64,000 nt of DNA from Pseudogymnoascus destructans (Eukaryota; Ascomycota; Leotiomycetes; Thelebolales; Thelebolaceae). The translations under genes were made by a program, and so were the position numbers. A model generated the notes under the pieces. It saw nothing but the letters and a program-made list of their open reading frames with translations, made no database searches and was not told where the DNA came from. The stretch covers positions 1 to 64,000 of the forward strand of contig NW_020167531.1 in assembly GCF_001641265.1 (NCBI RefSeq). Direction: 5' to 3'. Positions 31,077 through 41,464 of the stretch are shown in pieces; position 1 is the stretch's first letter, and each line of letters starts with the position of its first letter.

Positions 31077-33679
31077 CTACTCGGAGTCCTCTTCCTCAGA
31101 CCTGTCTATTACAATCTGACAAGTGCGCGCATTGTGTCCAGTCTCACCACACTTGCCACAGCGACGTGCATGGGTTTCTTCCCTTGGCTTCTGACCACTA
31201 CTTGCCCTTATTTCTTGCTCTACTTGCTGCACAACGTCCCTCTCATCCTGTAGCTCCTGTGCTACCTGTTGACTAAGTGATCCTCCTTGCTGTAGTCGTG
31301 TTTTTTTAGCTCTCCGGCGCTTGCTTAGCACTTCATTTGCCTGTCGCAGGTTTTGGTTCTCTGCTTTTAACAATGCTAATTGATGCATTATTTGCGATTC
31401 ACCCTTTGTAAACTGGTCAACAGCTGCATAGATTGAGGTTGGAGAGCTATTTTGATGATGCGCAATTCAGTTTTTAATGAAAGTAGACTGTGATACAGCT
31501 TCAGTTGGGTTATTTGGTGTCTGAGAAACCCATGGTTGAGCGGTGTTTGGGCGAGAGGTTGGAGGTGTTGGCGTCTTAAACCTAAGGTCAAAGTGTAGAT
31601 ATTACACTCTCAGGGCTAAATGGAAGAAGCCCAGCACCTCGGAACCCTCCCTGAATATTGCTTTCTGACATTGCAATGTTAAATGCAGCATGGAAGGCAG
31701 GAAAGAAGTCATCCTTAGTAATGTGAATAATATGAGCCCGCATCATATCTTCAATTTGCCGACCGTAAGCTCTCTTTAATGGGCCAAAACAGCCAACATC
31801 AAGTGGTTGGAGTATATGGGAAGAGTGAGCAGGCATACAAAGCGTAATAATGTTGTGTTCTTTGCAGTACTCCTCAAACTTGTCTGAGTGGTGGCTCTCA
31901 TGACCATCAAGGACTAACAAGCGATAACCACCAACACTCCGGGGCTTTGTGTGCTTCTCAAAATGCTGAATCCAATCCATACCTCTCTCGTTTGTAGTCC
32001 AGCCATTTGCAGTAACAGCGATTACCCAATCTGCTGAAAATCCGCTATTCTCATACCAAGATGCAAGGTGGTTTTTACCTGCCACAATGACAAATGTGTC
32101 ATACTGACATTCGCTGCACTCAGTTTGCTATCAAACTCAAGAGCAAACTTAGAAATCTCCTCCTCAAACCTACAAGTCACCATACATATCTTGGCTTATC
32201 ACACCAACAACAGAAGCAATACTACTCAACGATTGCTGCAAACTCTTCTACTACATCTGTTTATGCTACATACATCACGGCATATCATTTGAACACTCAT
32301 TGAACAAGTTATTAAGAAAATCTCCTCCTTAAGGGGGTGGGCCAATACTACCACATGGCATATCTCTACCAACTAGAGGCCTAGGAACATGAACGATAGC
32401 TCTAGAAGCTTCTACAACCCTCTATGATTCATTACACGTCATCGCTCCTTAGTTACCCACAAGATTGGTTAAGTTATGACATAATTTATCTATAGGTACT
32501 CTGACCTTGGACCTCCTTTTCACTTCCTATAGGCTAGGAACCCAAGAGATGGTTCTATGGGATTCTCTTACGTTCACTACATGATTAGCAAGCTAGTTGT
32601 GGGTCGCACTTGATTTCTAATACATTTACCAAGCCTGGTTAGTCATGGAAAGTCATGGAAAATGAGAGAACTACACTCCTTTGGCATAAATAGGATTGCC
32701 CTTTCCTTAAGAAAGGGCAAGCAGGCAATACAGTAAATCGACTATCACATACTTCCCCGTCTTTTACAAGCTTCCAAGCATTCATCTTGTTACTCCTTGT
32801 TTCTGAAAAGTCAGTGAGGTGTTAACCTCTGACTTACCCCTGAGTTCCCAGACTCAACATTTGTTGCAACTTGTCTGAACAACTTCACTACATCACACAC
32901 CTGATTGCTGCGTTGTGGAATAGTCTAAGCTACAACCCTTTGGCTCTGTTTCCTAAGACAGTGTGTTGTCTTAGTAAAATCATCCCTTCCTTGGGTGGCT
33001 AGATTCTTACATCTGGTGCACCCACCATTACAAAATGGCAGCACTGCCCAACCTTGAGAACTAACACCTTGGATTACTGTAACCCATTCCCGATTGCCAG
33101 GCTGCACCTTTTTTGCCTTTGCCCGCCCATCTGAGCTCGTTACTACCGTTGCGCTTGAGATGACGCCCATCATAAACCCAGTCTCATCAAAGTTGTAGAT
33201 ATCTGCATTGTTGATGCCATACTTTAGAATTGTGTTCCATACAAGCTCAAACCAGCCACGAATGACTTCTGGATCTTCGCACTTAGCCCTCTGGTAGTCG
33301 TATTTTCGCTGGAAGCGTGTCCGGAGCTCTACTTGGCGCTTAACAAAGTTTGAAGCCCAACGTGACCTGACGCGTGGCGCGTCGCATGTTGCAAGTAGTC
33401 GATTTGCCATATCTTCAACAATAGACAACTGAGGAGGGAAGGGAACCCTTTAGCAGCTAAGTCAAGTATATACTGAACAAGAACTGATTCCTCTAGGTTA
33501 CTTAATTTCCGTAAGTTGGCTTGGATATCGCGTCGTGAAGGTACGCCTTGTAAACGGTGACGTAGCTTGCGGTGGTCTACGGAATAGATCCTAGCTGCAA
33601 CTCGAAGGCGCAAATTTGGGTCGCTTTGCATAGCTTGGATAGCTAGCACTAATTTGCTTTCATCATTTTTATGGCGCAT
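31077..33679 (-). pseudogene. Pogo-like transposase of element B, split by an LTR
   Basis: Opens at 33679 (MRHKNDESKLVLAIQAM). The helix-turn-helix and CENP-B-like part reads VAARIYSVDHRKLRHRLQG, then IVEDMANRLLATCDAPR. The DDE part has YNFDETGFMMG, RLLVLDGHESHHSD and HSSHILQPLDVGCFGPLKRA. A coiled segment and a zinc knuckle (CGKCGETGHNARTC) end it, DSEEEDSE-like. Defects are a 4-nt insertion near 33445, a 1-nt insertion near 31590, one stop near 31470 and the 936-bp LTR in the core after AVLPF. Removing the LTR plus one CATTT rejoins AVLPF to VIVAGKNHLASWY in frame. It is a close relative of the element C transposase. Confidence 0.85.
32097..33032 (-). mobile_element. Solo LTR, 936 bp
   Basis: Ends TG...CA (TGTAATGGTGGG and GTCAGTATGACA read on the minus strand). 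It is flanked by a 5-bp direct duplication, AAATG on the plus strand, at 32092-32096 and 33033-33037. It sits in the transposase of element B. No internal retroelement coding is present, so the internal part was lost by LTR-LTR recombination. The rearranged LTR at 20576 is the same family. Orientation is inferred from similarity only. Confidence 0.88.
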
Positions 33680-33805
33680 GTTTTGTTGTGGAGGAATTTA
33701 ACATTTAGTTGGGGGGGTTGGTCACCACATGATTTTGGCACTTTCGCTTGTTTGGCACTTTCGTTATACATGCACGTTATATTTACACTGTATAATATTA
33801 TATTA

Positions 33806-35665
33806 ACGTGGTTTATCAGTACGTCGGACATATCAGTACCTCGGACACTTTTCCCGAATTTCCTACCCTCTAACTTCACAACGCGTTTTTTCCACCTTTT
33901 ATTATGTCAGTGATTACCCAAGAAGCAAAAATCATTCTAGCTATCGAGGCCATCTGAACATCAAAAAATCTAAGTCGTCGGAAGGCTGCTAAGCTCTATG
34001 AAGTACCTCATTCTACACTCTGCGACAGAATGAACGGCCGAACTACTGTCTACGAACGCCGGCCTGCAATGATGAAATTAACTATACTAGAAGAGGAGGT
34101 GGTTATTCAGAATATACTTGATATGGATTCAAGAGGATTTGCACCCCGGCTTGCTGGTGTAGAAGATATGGCAAATTTTATACTCGAATCGCGTGGAGGG
34201 AGGCGCGTCGGGAAGCTCTGGGCCCACCGATTTGTACAACGACGTCCAGAATTAAAGACGCGTTTTAATCGCGTTTACGACTTCCAAAGGGCCTTGTGCG
34301 AAGATCCTGAACTAATTGGCGCGTGGTTTCGACTAGTGGAAAATATGAGGGCAAAATATGGTGTTTTGGACTGCGACTTCTATAACTTTGACGAAACTGG
34401 GTTTATAATGGGTGTGATTTGCCCTGCAATGGTTGTTACCCGTGCAGATCGACTTGGCAGAGGTAAGGCAGTTCAGCCAGGGAATCGGGAATGGGCTACA
34501 GCGATTGCTTGTATCAACAGTGACGGCTGGAGTATTCCTCCATTTTTGGTAGTTAAAGGCAAGAATCATCTTGCAAATTGGTATACAGACGGCGGCCTTC
34601 CACACAACTGGGTTGTTAAACCGACAAGCAATGGATGGACAAACAATGAGACGGGTCTAGAATGGTTGAAACACTTCGACAAACATACTGCTGTTCGTGC
34701 AAGGGGTCCATATCGAATGCTGGTGTTAGACGGGCACGAGAGTCATGAATCGGCCGAGTTCCAAGAGTACTGCAAGGCACACAACATTATAACTCTTGGA
34801 CTACCTCCCCACTCGTCTCATTTAACTCAGCCACTTGATGTCGGGTGCTTTAGTGTGTTGAAGCGGGCATATGGTCGGCAGATTGAGACCTTCATTAAGG
34901 CTCATATCAACCACATTACCAAGGTCGAGTTCTTTCTCGCCTTTAGAGCAGCATATCTGGAATCCATGACAGCCCAAAACGCCCAGTCCGGGTTCCGCGG
35001 AGCTGGCTTAGTGCCTTTCGACCCGCAAGCAGTGCTTTCAAAGCTTGACGTGAGGTTACAGACTCCAACTCCCTCTAGACCCTCTACTGCCAACACCAAC
35101 CCTTGGGTCTCCCAGACCCCTTCCAACCCAACTGAAGCTCTTTCACAAACAACCCTCGTTCGAAATCGAATTGCCCGTCACCAAGGAAGCTCGCCAACTC
35201 CACTCTTCGGGACAGTTATTGCATTGGCAAAGGGTACGGAGCGACTAGCACATGAGAACACCCTTCTGTCTGCTGAGGTACGTACCCTTCGAGCAGCCAA
35301 CGAAGCCCTTAGCAAACGCCGCAGGGCTAAAAAGGCTCGTGTCCGTGAAGGAGGTGCACTTATAGTAGAGGATGCACAGGCTATTATCGCACAGAAGGAT
35401 GTGGATGAGCAGGTACGACGCGACGTACGTGCGGTTGGGGGTAGTCGCAAGGAGGGGCAACCGTCTAGGCGATGCTGTGGGATCTGTGGAAAAGCTGGTC
35501 ATAATGCGCGAACTTGTCAAGAAGCTATAGATATGTCTAGTTCATCTGATTCCGCTTAGTTATAGTTAATTTAATATGTTATGGTTGATTTATTGATATT
35601 CAAAGTAGAATGCCAATGAAAAGTGTCCGAGGTACTGATATGTCCGACGTACTGATGAACCACGT
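33806..35665 (+). mobile_element. Pogo-like DNA transposon C, 1860 bp, nearly intact
   Basis: 48-bp terminal inverted repeats begin ACGTGGTTYATCAGTACG and differ at one base, flanked by TA at 33804-33805 and 35666-35667. Each repeat contains ATCAGTACSTCGGACA twice, 17 bp apart. It lies 28 bp from element B in opposite coding orientation. Its transposase is open except for one nonsense codon. Confidence 0.92.
33904..35559 (+). pseudogene. Pogo-like transposase of element C, one TGA stop
   Basis: The natural start is ATG 33904 (MSVITQEAKIILAIEAI). The next codon is TGA at 33955-33957, where CGA (Arg) would fit. Translation could restart at ATG 34030, giving 509 aa but losing much of the first helix-turn-helix. 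The CENP-B-like domain reads VEDMANFILESRGG to DFQRALCEDPELIGAWF. The DDE core has YNFDETGFIMG, MLVLDGHESHES and HSSHLTQPLDVGCFSVLKRA. A coiled segment with RRRAKKARVREGG is followed by a CCHC knuckle, CGICGKAGHNARTC, and a Ser-rich end. It catalyses cut-and-paste transposition into TA. With intact terminal repeats and a full catalytic core it is the best candidate here for recent or residual activity. Confidence 0.88.
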
Positions 35666-35667
35666 TA

Positions 35668-35942
35668 TACGATATTTAAACGACCTTGCACTGTATTACA
35701 CGGTTTACAGTATTGCTTGCACTGCACGGTATAAAAATACCGTGCAGGCAATATGATATTGAATATGATATCGTCTTATTTATGGCCACACTATTTACTT
35801 CACTGGTTAGAGATGGTCTCGCGCAGGTACCATTGCCGACCCTGTTATCAACAACTTGACCCTCTTGGGGATTTAGGCACGCGCTCTCGCCGTGGACCTG
35901 GTCCTAACGCGCTTGTGGCCGTATCCAGCTGCACCGCTGCCT
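35668..35942. other. Boundary between the transposon nest and host genes
   Basis: Holds TGCACTGTATTACACGG and a perfect ACGGTATAAAAATACCGT inverted repeat near 35725, then a GATATTGAATATGATATC motif, resembling 28200-28300. No gene. Confidence 0.4.
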
Positions 35943-36820
35943 ATACACTGCCTATATCCGTGTCCCTCCTGTCACAGCCGCCTCGGTCTTCGTCCCCAAC
36001 ATCAACCTCTAGTGGCCCTTCAACCTCGTGGATCTCATGAGTCTCTGCCTCATAAGTAGGCTTTATGATCTCTTCGGCGTGGAGCTCTGCTTTCTCATAC
36101 GGCGAACCCGACTCGTTATGCGCGACAGTTTTTTTTCGACCCCTTTTCCGAATGTAAAAAAGAAAACCAATGATCAGCGCTAACACGGCAATGGAGCCAA
36201 TGACTGGGCCAGATATCCAGGCTTTGCTCGTTGACGAATTGGGCGTCGTCGGGGGTATCGTCGGGGATGTCGTCGGGGATGTCTGTCGTCGAGGACGTGG
36301 CGGTGGCGGCGGCGGTTGACGCACGCTCTGCTGATGAAGATGCTGAACCCGTAGTTGATGCAGATGCTGTTGCTGGAACGACATAAACAATTGTCGGTAC
36401 CGTGCCATCTGTCGAGGTGAAGATGCCTGTGGAAGTAGCAACTGCTAAGTCGCAGTAACTAATATACTGTGCAACCTGTGGGAAAGCCGAAACATTACTC
36501 GATTTTGATCCATTTTCCTCAATACATTTCGCGCAGGTGTTATAACTTGCTATGAAAGATGAATTCGGGGAGCAAAGTGCAGGCGACTTTCCAATTTGCT
36601 GGGCCGCAATAACAGCATTATCTAGCCATTCTGTGAGACACAGTATTTATCGATAATTTGAGAGGACTCGCTGCAAATAGCATAGCAGACAGCTGGGACG
36701 GTAACATCACCATCTTGAGAGTCAATGCAAGAAATCGTGACATCGATACAGATTCCTGTGGGAGCCTTTGAGAGCCTTGCAATTGACCTTATCCTTACCT
36801 GTCAACACTGCTGTAAGTCC
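35943..36820 (-). pseudogene. Single-pass membrane protein with Cys-rich ectodomain, frame disrupted
   Basis: The minus strand gives an ectodomain with paired Cys (ICIDVTISCIDSQDGD, then ALCSPNSSFIASYNTCAKCI and YISYCDLAVATSTG), a Ser/Thr-rich stalk, and one membrane helix (SGPVIGSIAVLALIIGFLFY) followed by RKRGRKK and an acidic tail. This is the layout of a common family of fungal wall- or stress-sensing surface proteins. The frame changes twice, between IDKYC and LTEWLDN near 36620 and in the Thr/Pro stalk near 36290. One or both could be an unrecognised intron, since no clean GT-AG pair fits the second. A possible signal-peptide segment is at 37088-37000. The gene directly borders the transposon cluster. 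I call it damaged, with a spliced functional gene as the alternative. Confidence 0.5.
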
Positions 36821-38106
36821 AAAGCGGACTACTAGAGCATCCGTCTCACCTCCCACGGCAGCGTATCATAGATCTTGAAAGATCACGACGATGTTTATGC
36901 GACGAAACGAATAGAGTTTGCGCCAGGCGGCAAGATGATGTCAAATATATCAGCCACCAGACTTTCCGAATCAGACGGTCAGACTTCCCAGCGACTTCAC
37001 ACGTGGAGAAGCAAGCACTGGCCGAAGCCACGCCCTCACTTTCGTCTAACAAGACCACAATGAGCAAACCAACAACTTTCAAAATAACCAAATAACCAAA
37101 ATAACACCAATCCCCCTTACTCCATTCAGTACCGTCCTCAAGTAGTGGGCTTGACCTTGTCTCGTTGCTACCCTAAGTGGTCGTGATTGTGCGTGATACT
37201 GCCGTCACGAATTCAACTGGACCCCGAAGCGCCCATCCCAAGCGAGGATACAGGTCGTCCCAAGCCACAGGGACCAACCCATGCACATCAGATCCTCCCT
37301 CGCACCAGCACCAGCACCCAGGGCGATTCCCCTCGTCCTCGTCGCATATAGTTTATGTACTTACTCTTGAACCTCCCCTTTCTTGCTTGTTCTCTTCTCG
37401 ACGACATCAACTCCGTACCTTTCAGCTGCAGTTATTCGAACAACAATCGCCTTCCCCTTCCGTGCGCATCGACGGCATCTTCGAGACTCCAGCTGCCGCT
37501 GCAACGAAACTTCTCATACACCCCACGTCGCATCGCCTGGCCCACACACCCCTTCACGACCTTGATGAACCACGATCTATACCCACATACGGAATTTTTC
37601 GATTGATCTCTTGCGAATGCTACAGCGCGAAACCTTGGCTTAGGAACATCCGTGTAAACGGCCAGTAACGGGCGCTGCGCCAGGGTCGCAAGAAGGGACA
37701 AGCCTGTCAGGAAAAGCAGCAAAGAGGGTTTCTGAGGAACCCCATGCGCTGACCCTCCATCTCCCTTGTCTCAAGATAGCATTGGTCCTGATTTAGCCCC
37801 GTAACCAACTGTCCCGAAACTTGTGACAGGAACCTTTATTATCAGACGCCCTCCCCGTTGGCCGCATCTTTCTTGAACCGGCGATATTTTGGGTTTCCTG
37901 GGCCAGTGTTTACATTCTTTGTCCCTTACTTCATCGACCCCAGTGGTCTTATTCTTAATCGGCAAGGAGTGCCTTGATAGTCGCTCTCTAGGTCGATTCT
38001 GATTCTCAACTATACTTTTTTTTAGATACCCTGAACATACTCGGGGAGCAGTCGCTGGACGACATCAATACGAAACGACAGAGGAAGATATAGAAACGCA
38101 GTAATT
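36821..38106. other. Upstream region of noxA
   Basis: No supported gene. Open stretches at 37177-37700 have host-like composition but no recognisable protein or splice pattern. The last 150 bp before noxA are T-rich. Confidence 0.5.
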
Positions 38107-39869
38107 ATGGGGTTTTTGGAATCTGTGAAGCACCAGCTGTGGGGCACGAAGTTGGTCTTCAACGTCTTGTTCCATGGCAGCCACATCGGTATATTTGCTT
38201 TGGGATGGTGAGTAGTTTTCCTATGGTGTGGGAGTTGAGTAGTGGCTGACATTTTGCAGGTACAAGCAAGCAACGGACGAAAGGTTAGCGGGGCTGAATA
38301 CATTGACATACTCGGTGTGGTTATCACGAGGCGCAGGCCTCGTTCTATCGGTCGATGGGGCCATGATTTTGTTACCGATGTGCAGGAATATATTACGATG
38401 GGTCAGACCAAAGGTCCGGTTCCTGCCTCTCGACGAGTCGCAATGGTTCCATCGCCAGGTCGCATACTCGATGCTGGTCTACACGATCATCCACGTCTCC
38501 GCCCATTACGTGAACTTCTTCAACGTCGAAAAGACACAGGTTCGCCCTGTTACCGCAATCCAGATCCATTACGCCCAAGCTGGTGGCATAACAGGACATA
38601 TCATGCTCCTCTGCATGCTTCTCTTGTACACAACCGCACATGCGAAGATTCGCCAGCAATCTTTTGAGACCTTTTGGTATACGCACCATCTATTTATCCC
38701 GTTTTTGCTTGGATTATATACACATACGACTGGATGCTTTGTGCGCGACAGCGTGGATCCTTACTCTCCATTTGCCGGGAAAGACTTCTGGGACCACTGC
38801 ATTGGATACGAAGGCTGGAGATGGGAGCTTTGGGGAGGAGGTCTCTACTTCGCGGAGCGCCTCTACCGTGAGATTCGTGCGAGAAGAGAGACGGAGATCA
38901 TCCGCGTCATTCGCCATCCATATGGTAAGCTATACAGACGTTCATTACCAGTTTCTTACTAACGCCTCACTAGATGCCATGGAGATCCAATTCAAGAAGC
39001 CATCGATGAAGTACAAGGCCGGCCAGTGGCTCTTCCTTCAAGTCCCATCAGTATCCCGCCAGCAATGGCATCCCTTTACCATCACCTCCTGCCCATTCGA
39101 CCCCTACATCTCCGTCCACGTCCGCCAAGTCGGTGACTTCACCCGCGCCCTCGGAGACGCCCTCGGCGCCGGTCCCGCCCAAGCCAAGCTCTACGACGAC
39201 GTCGACCCGAACGGGATGTACGAAGTCGCTCTCCAAAACGGACAACAGATGCCGAAGCTCCGCATCGACGGCCCCTATGGTGCACCCGCTGAGGACGTCT
39301 TCGACAACGAAATCGCTGTCCTCATCGGCACTGGTATCGGAGTCACCCCTTGGGCTGCCATCCTCAAGAACATCTGGCATCTTCGCAACAGCCCAAACCC
39401 GCCCAAGCGTCTGCGCCGCGTCGAGTTCATCTGGGTCTGCAAGGACACCACTAGTTTCGAGTGGTTTCAAACCCTGCTGTCCTCGCTCGAGGCCCAGTCC
39501 TTTGAGGCTGCTAGCATCCCTGGCTCCTCCGGCACCGAGTTCCTGCGTATCCACACCTACCTGACGCAACGCCTCGACGCGGATACCGCGCAGAACATCG
39601 TACTTAACAGTGTTGGCTCTGACGTCGATCCGCTCACCGAGCTGAAGACGCGCACGAACTTCGGGCGTCCCAACTTTCACCGCCTGTTAACAGGGATGCG
39701 TGAGGGTATTATGGACCGCACGTATATGAGTGGGTTGGAGGGCACGATGAGGACGGATGTCGGTGTGTACTTCTGCGGACCGAGTCAGGCGTCTAGGGGG
39801 ATTAATAAGGCGTGTAAGGAGGTTACGACGCGGGATGTTAAATTCTCGTTTTGGAAGGAGCACTTTTAA
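38107..39869 (+). CDS. noxA: NADPH oxidase NoxA, 553 aa
   Basis: Read as join(38107..38207, 38260..38924, 38974..39869) with introns of 52 and 49 nt. The enzyme moves electrons from NADPH through FAD and two hemes across the membrane to O2, giving superoxide, and needs NoxR and Rac. The N-terminal ferric-reductase-like part has several membrane helices. Heme His residues lie in FHRQVAYSMLVYTIIHVSAH and in FWYTHHLFIPFLLGLYTHTT. The FAD site reads HPFTITS and the NADPH site GTGIGVTPWAAIL; YFCGP precedes the end. It closes with SFWKEHF, the usual NOX C terminus. The lack of EF hands and the length place it with NoxA/Nox1 rather than NoxB or NoxC. In fungi NoxA acts in sexual development, hyphal fusion and infection structures. 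It is convergent with the gene at 40330. Confidence 0.96.
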
Positions 39870-40329
39870 GCGATGTGTTTGTTGTTATCGAGCGCGCTGT
39901 ATGCGTGCGAGCTATTTAGCACTGTATATGAATTAAAGCGACGTCCAACCATGAAATTTGACTGTTTTGGAATTGTGATTGGTATTATGTATAACTATGT
40001 ATGTTCATTTATCTCCCTCAGCAATAGCAATGCTTCATCAAAGCATGTAGTTGTAACATATCGTCACCGTCCTGGCTTTTTGATGTTGGATGCGCTAATT
40101 GAAAAGCAAAGCAACCAAGCCAATACGCCCGCTCCTAGCTGGACGGTCCTCTGAAGCGACTCTTATTTGCTCCAAGAAGTCTTCTGGTCTTCCTCAGCTC
40201 TATCAAAGAGCTTAGCCATCCACGTTTCCGTCCCCTGACCTTGATAGCCTACTTCACACCACAGCCTCCCCAACCATCCATTCACTCCAAGCTCTTGGAT
40301 ATCTCATTGCACCCCCTCACAACAACCAC
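39870..40329. other. Shared 3' region of two convergent genes
   Basis: 460 bp with no gene seen, between the stops of noxA and the small gene at 40330. A short CT-rich tract is near 40160-40320. Confidence 0.5.
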
Positions 40330-40988
40330 TCAGTTACCATGCAAAAGCGCCATCATAGATTTAAGCGCCATAACCACCTCCTCATCTGCACAACAGTAAG
40401 CATATATACCCACACGCCGCCAAAGATCGCCACTTACGGTGTTCTTTTTTCTTGGAAAACTTGTCCTCCGAGTGATACACATGCTCCTGCCTCGTCCTGA
40501 AACGTTTCGCAGCCCTCTCCTCGTCCTGTGCAAGCGACACATTGGACCATTGAGCGAAGAACTATGGGATTTGTTAGATAAATATAATGGGGGTCAAGAT
40601 ACTATACGATCCTTACATTAGCAAGCGCCCTAAACTCATCACCGAGCTTGGCCTCAACATCGTTCGCCCTGTTCATAGAAGTGAGGTACTCTGCTTCCAG
40701 CCTCTCCCAGTCAAACTGAGGAAGCACGTGCGGATCAACCTTTTCCTCTTCACAGCGCTCCTCCCCAGACCCATCACCTGAGTGCTCAGAGCTGCCATCG
40801 TCGCTCTCTTGGCTTGGGCTCTGCGGAACCGGGACTTGAGATGGCAGAGTGGGCACGGGGCCGAGTGGAGGTGTTTGGGCTGGGTCCGGCCTGGTGCAGG
40901 GAGTCGCTGGTGTCAGGACATATGGCTCCTTGTTGGCGTCGTACTGGGTTTCCTCTACCTGGATTGTGGGGCTCTGAGCCTGGGCCAT
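40330..40988 (-). CDS. Conserved-looking small acidic protein, 183 aa
   Basis: Complement of join(40330..40385, 40438..40561, 40617..40988); the 52- and 55-nt introns both keep frame and have good branch regions. Start is ATG 40988 (MAQAQSPTIQVEET). Residues 1-80 are Pro/Ser/Glu-rich and disordered. The rest looks helical and charged, beginning FDWERLEAEYLTSMNRANDV, continuing through DEERAAKRFRTRQEHVYHSE and ending EVVMALKSMMALLHGN. The pattern resembles short fungal coiled proteins of unknown function; I do not recognise a named family. It is divergent from ATG14 across 476 bp. No signal peptide or membrane segment. Confidence 0.7.
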
Positions 40989-41464
40989 TGTGAGGTGGAT
41001 TGGGGTTTGTTGGGCTGGTTTTAAGAACTTGCAAAGCAGATACCGGCTTGGGAGACCAGGTATTTTGTTGGTAGCTTCACATTCAGAATTATTTATTCTC
41101 GAGTCTTGATCTCGTGGGGATATGTCGTGGTGATTGATCTCGTAGTTCTATTTATATGTGAGCCTCGCGACGAGGTTGTTGACAGGAAGGTAAAGGTATC
41201 CAGTCACGTGTAGATAAGATAAGATTAATCGACCCAGGTTACCATGTGACTGCGATTCACGAACGACCCATGGTCTTCGAATCTCCAAGCTCCCTGAAAG
41301 ACACACCTCAAACCCAATATATCAGTTCCGAAACAATATATATAACGATGCTATCTCCTCGTTGAAACTCAATCACACCAAAGGCAGTGTCTATCGACAT
41401 ACCTACAAGCACGACACCGCTTACTTCGAGCACATCCCAATCTTCACATCCCCAAACCTACAGA
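40989..41464. promoter_or_regulatory. Divergent promoter of the small gene and ATG14
   Basis: 476 bp between two divergent ATG codons. It includes CACGTG-like GTCACGTGTAG near 41203, a GATAAGATAAGAT pair (GATA-type sites, near 41214) and a TATATATAACG box near 41338 before ATG14. GATA sites would fit nitrogen control of autophagy, as inference only. Confidence 0.45.

Larger units (their letters stand above)
30971..33777 (-). mobile_element. Pogo-like DNA transposon B, 2807 bp, carrying a solo LTR
   Basis: The inverted terminal repeats of about 46 bp begin ACGTGCATGTATAACGAAAG and are flanked by TA at 30969-30970 and 33778-33779. Within each repeat CGAAAGTGCCAAA occurs twice, 17 bp apart. Subtracting the solo LTR and its 5-bp duplication gives 1866 bp, the same size class as elements C (1860) and D (1868). 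The interior is a transposase pseudogene. Confidence 0.9.

Noticed and set aside
28176..35770. hAT termini at the two GCACTG-rich AT regions
   Set aside because: The two regions look similar in direct rather than inverted orientation, and no 8-bp target duplication could be paired.
37177..37700. 163-aa frame upstream of noxA
   Set aside because: No recognisable protein, overlapping frames of similar length on the same strand; likely 5' flank.
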